Shown one piece after another: positions 60,399-64,000 of a DNA stretch of 64,000 nucleotides (its first letter is position 1; each line of letters opens with the position of its first letter). The notes under the pieces were generated by a model that was not told where the DNA came from, did no database searches, and was given only the letters and a program-made list of their open reading frames with translations. A program made the position numbers and the translations under genes. This DNA is from Stratiolaelaps scimitus. Lineage: Eukaryota; Arthropoda; Arachnida; Mesostigmata; Laelapidae. The stretch is from contig JABWDB010000001.1 in NCBI GenBank assembly GCA_019614645.1, forward strand, positions 6,843,501 to 6,907,500, read 5' to 3'.

Positions 60399-63376
60399 TC
60401 ATGTGAAGAAAGCCCAGGCATTCAGATTACCAATGCGATGCCATATCTGAAGGATAATTACAAGGATTATAGTTTATCATAATCGATTTGTATAAAACAA
60501 ACAAATTACAAATGTATCACAGATGTAGACTTAGAGCCAAGTTTATCACTTCACTGAGAGGGAAGGAAATCAGAGAAAAAATTCAGCAGAGACGAATCAC
60601 TGTGTGTTTACTAACGTCATAGGTTCCTGGTCCGCTGCTACTTAACGAGTGATTCAATATGTGTTTGGTAGCTAACTAAATCACGGCGGACCTCTCGTTA
60701 GTAGAATCTGTTTTTAGAACAGCTTTGTGACGACTAATTAACGTGCGAAAAGCCGCATTAATTCCTGTCTGTTCTTTGGGCTTTGATCTGGGGTTGATGG
60801 TTTCAAGTATCTTAAGTTGTCCCTCCACCATCCATGAAAGACAGATGCTTAAGTGGCATAAACTATATGCCGCTGTTAAGGTTTAACTTTGTATGCTGCC
60901 AAGCAACCAAATAAGTGGTCTCGTTATGTGCGATTTGAGTGTAATTAGCTGTGTCGACGCTGTTCTGAGAAACTGTTCAAATTTCTCCACGAACGTTGAT
61001 TGAAGAGAAGGAGACCCACGTATACGACAGTTAAATATAGATGCTATCCGTTAAATGTGTGTCACGTTGTCCAACCAGAAACCGTTTCCTCACAGAAGCC
61101 GCTCAGAAAAGTTCAGGTTCAGGCTGGGCCGTAGGTGCGCACTGTTGAAAAGGCCGCCGACGAGCCTAGTAGCGGTGGCGGCAAACAGCAGCGGTCCGAG
61201 CGGAAATATCCCAGTAGAAATTGCTGACGCGCGTCACCGCAGCCCAGATGACACGCCCCTGATATTTTGTAGTTGAACAATGACTCTCTAAGGAGCGTAT
61301 TCGGGGCGCTGTAGGCTTTTGTATTTATTTTAGAACGATGACAATAGTATCGAAGGTCCTGATAAGCCGCAAATTGTATCTAGCGCCCGCTAAATATGCT
61401 AATAGTGAACGTAACAGGCTGGTATAGCACTAGACATGAAAAACGTTGTTTTGATTTTATTAACCTTACCTAAAATATTTTGATCTCACCGTCCTCCTTT
61501 GACCCGTGGCTGATGGTATTGCCCTATGAACTAGTGAGTTTCACTGGTCGACCGGCTTATACGTGTTGTGAATCGAACGGAATTTACCTTCAATAACTTT
61601 AGAGGTACATAACTTTATATATTTATCCTAGGAGACATTTCAATGGACACATTTCACTAACTCAGCTAGCGTTTTCATATAACACACAATAAATTTCACT
61701 TATTCAATTATGCAAAATTCCAACCTTAACCCTCTTCAAAAAAGACGTCGCACGGTATGGTTAATATTAATATACCATTATCATCAACGACAAGATACAA
61801 AATGTAATTCTCGAAAGCGAATATTTCCGATTGAATCCGAGAGTTCTCTCTTTTCCTTTTTTTTTGTGACAACGTTATCTGTTTCACCGACGTTCGGTAT
61901 ATGATGCGCCGCATCTTCGACTTCGTCAATAGGACCGTCACAGAAGCGAGGATAAAATCGCCCACCAGGTTCGCTTACGGCGAATACAACGACAGCGCAC
62001 AAAGATGAAATGCTCTGGGAACGCGCCTAATGCCTGTACACGACAGCGTGCCGCTGTTGGGCAGATCGAATATCTGTTTCGATTACGTGCACAGCCCCGA
62101 CCTCGTGTAGCTGAAATGGACAGTGGGGAGTGGAGGGTAAGAGAAGCTCAATTAAACTAGCTCCAAAACAACGAACAATCGTAGTTACTAATTTCGAAGT
62201 TTTCTCTGGATACCTCGGAACAAGGTACATTACTACGCGGCCTTCTAGGAAGGAATAACGGATAATGTTAATAACTAGATCGTTTCGACAATAACACCTT
62301 GTGTCGATGGCGTAGTGCCCTACGACGCGTTACATCAAGAATATATCAACGATATTTATTCACACATTAAGTGATGTTTTCGGGTTGGATGGAGTTTAAT
62401 CAGTGTTAGTGCGCCAGCACAGTGATCGAGAGAATGAAGCTTTAAATATTTTCTCTCTAGTCTTGCTAGTATAGTCAATGTAAATAGTACACTGACTTCC
62501 TGGCAGCAGTAGTGGAAGGCCCAAAGCGCTGGTAGGACACATAGGGATGCGTGCATCCACAAAGAAATGATGGAGAATAGAATTATTTTCTAAGCGCACT
62601 TTAGCGCATCCTGAGCATTTATAGCGGACCTTACGTGTTCGCCATTTTAAGTTTGTTCGTTGCTCAAGTTTATTTTGTTCTCCGTGCCACTCTATATTGC
62701 ACTTGTTGTTCTGTTCCACTGAAGCAATTGGCGGCTCACGTTAAATCCAATTGAACAAATGACTGAACCAGGCCTTCAGCAGCAGCAGCAGCAAAAGAGG
62801 GTATCAAAGCAGACCCTCAACCCTCATACACGGCTCGAACGGCGACAAAAAGGCAAGAACTAAGGAGGGCTTTGACAGAATGAAAAAGAAAAAGAAAGAG
62901 AGAGTATAAAATATTTTGTATATTCGGCGCTGCTGCGCCGCCACCACCACTACGCCATATCGCTTTAAGAAAGCGGATTTATTGTGGCTGGTAGCCACAA
63001 TACCATAGTGTATATAATAGCAAATACTTCTGCAGCCGTGTGGCCGCTACACGATGGCGGTGCAACGAACTGTTTTCGTCTGTCTGTCTCTATTGTTGCT
63101 ACTTCTGCTGTTGTTGTTATTGTTGTTGTTGTTGTTGTCGTTGTCGTCGTAGTTGTGCTACGAGGGAGGAGTGACTAATAATTCCGGATATTACCCTGCC
63201 GCTTCGTTTTAATGTTATTGAACGCGCTCATAGCTTCGTTCAGGGAACAACAACAACAGCAACAGCGGTAACAACGATAACAAGCGCTAGAACAACAATG
63301 ACAGTACCGATGGTCTTGCCCCCCCGTCTCCCTCGGATAGTAGCCTGCTTATATTACACATGGTCACTTAGCTCTT

Positions 63377-63413
<37 letters not shown>

Positions 63414-64000
63414 TGTGTTGAACGGGGGTGGGATGGAGAGAGAGAGCCATCGATCCATCTACTATACAGTGGAGAGCGCGTCTGCTCTGTTGAGAGAATG
63501 AAAAAGGAAGACAATGAAAGCGAAATATAGCAGCAGGTAAACCCGAATAGCTGTTGTAGTAGAAGTAGCAGCCTTCACGGTCCCACTGCTGCCGTTGTGG
63601 CACCTTCGCAACCGCCGCACCCAATGGGGGAGACAACCACCCCACTCTCGTACCCAGAGACACACGGCACACACACACACAGCACTAACAGAGAGGCACA
63701 GTAGGATATCATACGGATTAGGTATACGATACAGTTATTAACCACTCCACGACTGCGCATATCGCGCCCAAACGAATACCGCACAAATGTTCAAGGGGCA
63801 AACGTCCGTCGCGTGTTCAATCACATGCCGATACTATATATATATATATATATATACATAGAATGGACTTATCGTTCAGTTGTCGGCAACTGACTTAGTC
63901 GGCAGTATCGGTTCTGGTCAGAGAAGAGCTCAACCGAAGAGCGAGAGAGAGGGAGAGAAAGAAAGGAGAGAGAGGGAGAGTACGTGAAGACCAAGCCTTC
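60399..64000. other. no confident gene; many simple repeats
   Basis: Holds (CAG)n at 62778-62794, (GA)n at 62890-62905, (GTT)n at 63105-63150, CAA-rich 63247-63297, (TA)n at 63381-63410 and 63833-63856, and a GA-rich end at 63940-63980. A GC-rich island at 61120-61260 is open on both strands. The CAG and GA content near the right edge would fit the 5' leader of a gene beyond the window, which is a guess. Confidence 0.35.
63381..63410. repeat. (TA)n microsatellite
   Basis: A pure TA run of 30 bases between GC-richer flanks. Confidence 0.9.

Noticed and set aside
62984..63178. Poly-Val frame
   Set aside because: A (GTT)n repeat.
27..63900. CRISPR arrays, phage or bacterial defence systems
   Set aside because: No regularly spaced direct repeats with unique spacers, no bacterial gene organisation; the window is eukaryotic.

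Overview
The window looks like nuclear DNA of an animal, most likely an arthropod and plausibly a chelicerate such as a mite or tick. Genes are split into short exons with GT..AG introns. Long non-coding stretches carry about twenty (TA)n tracts, other simple repeats, tRNA-derived SINE-like copies, a dead mariner and a non-autonomous DNA element. There are no operons, ribosome binding sites, CRISPR arrays or phage genes. The arthropod placement rests on gene content (an oxytocin/vasopressin-type receptor in an invertebrate-style gene, cysteine-rich secreted proteins) and is inference. The species cannot be named from what is visible.

Layout. 1-3.6 kb (+): one or two short genes for small cysteine-rich proteins. 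7.0-10.3 kb (-): the 3' exons of an unrecognised gene. 14.3 kb: a 272-bp element with terminal inverted repeats. 16.7-26.9 kb (+): a ten-exon gene, reconstructed completely, for a 594-residue cytosolic metallophosphatase of the 5'-nucleotidase family. 27-38 kb: mostly repeats and decayed retroelement pieces. 38.3-39.4 kb (+): the main exon of a vasopressin/oxytocin (inotocin)-type G-protein-coupled receptor. 42.0-47.6 kb (+): a tandem pair of three-exon genes for paralogous, apparently unnamed single-pass membrane proteins. 49.3-50.3, 51.8-52.5 and 55.8-56.0 kb (-): partial minus-strand genes found from splice-site-bounded open frames. 56-64 kb: low-complexity DNA with no gene I can support.

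The genes do not form an obvious pathway. The least ordinary item is the membrane-protein pair at 42-47.6 kb. Each has a signal peptide, a short cysteine module, one transmembrane segment and a short tail containing an invariant YDWAYDSAL segment. The real last exon of each gene is read in a frame different from the longest open frame at that spot, so ORF-based annotation would miss it. The second copy's first intron has swollen from 193 to 1564 bp, in part because it holds a SINE-like copy and a mariner relic. A second notable point is the receptor: its NPxxY motif reads NPWVC, and it lacks the intron that splits TM6 from TM7 in vertebrate vasopressin receptors.

All exon models come from reading frames, splice consensus and phase by eye. 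Nothing was searched against a database.
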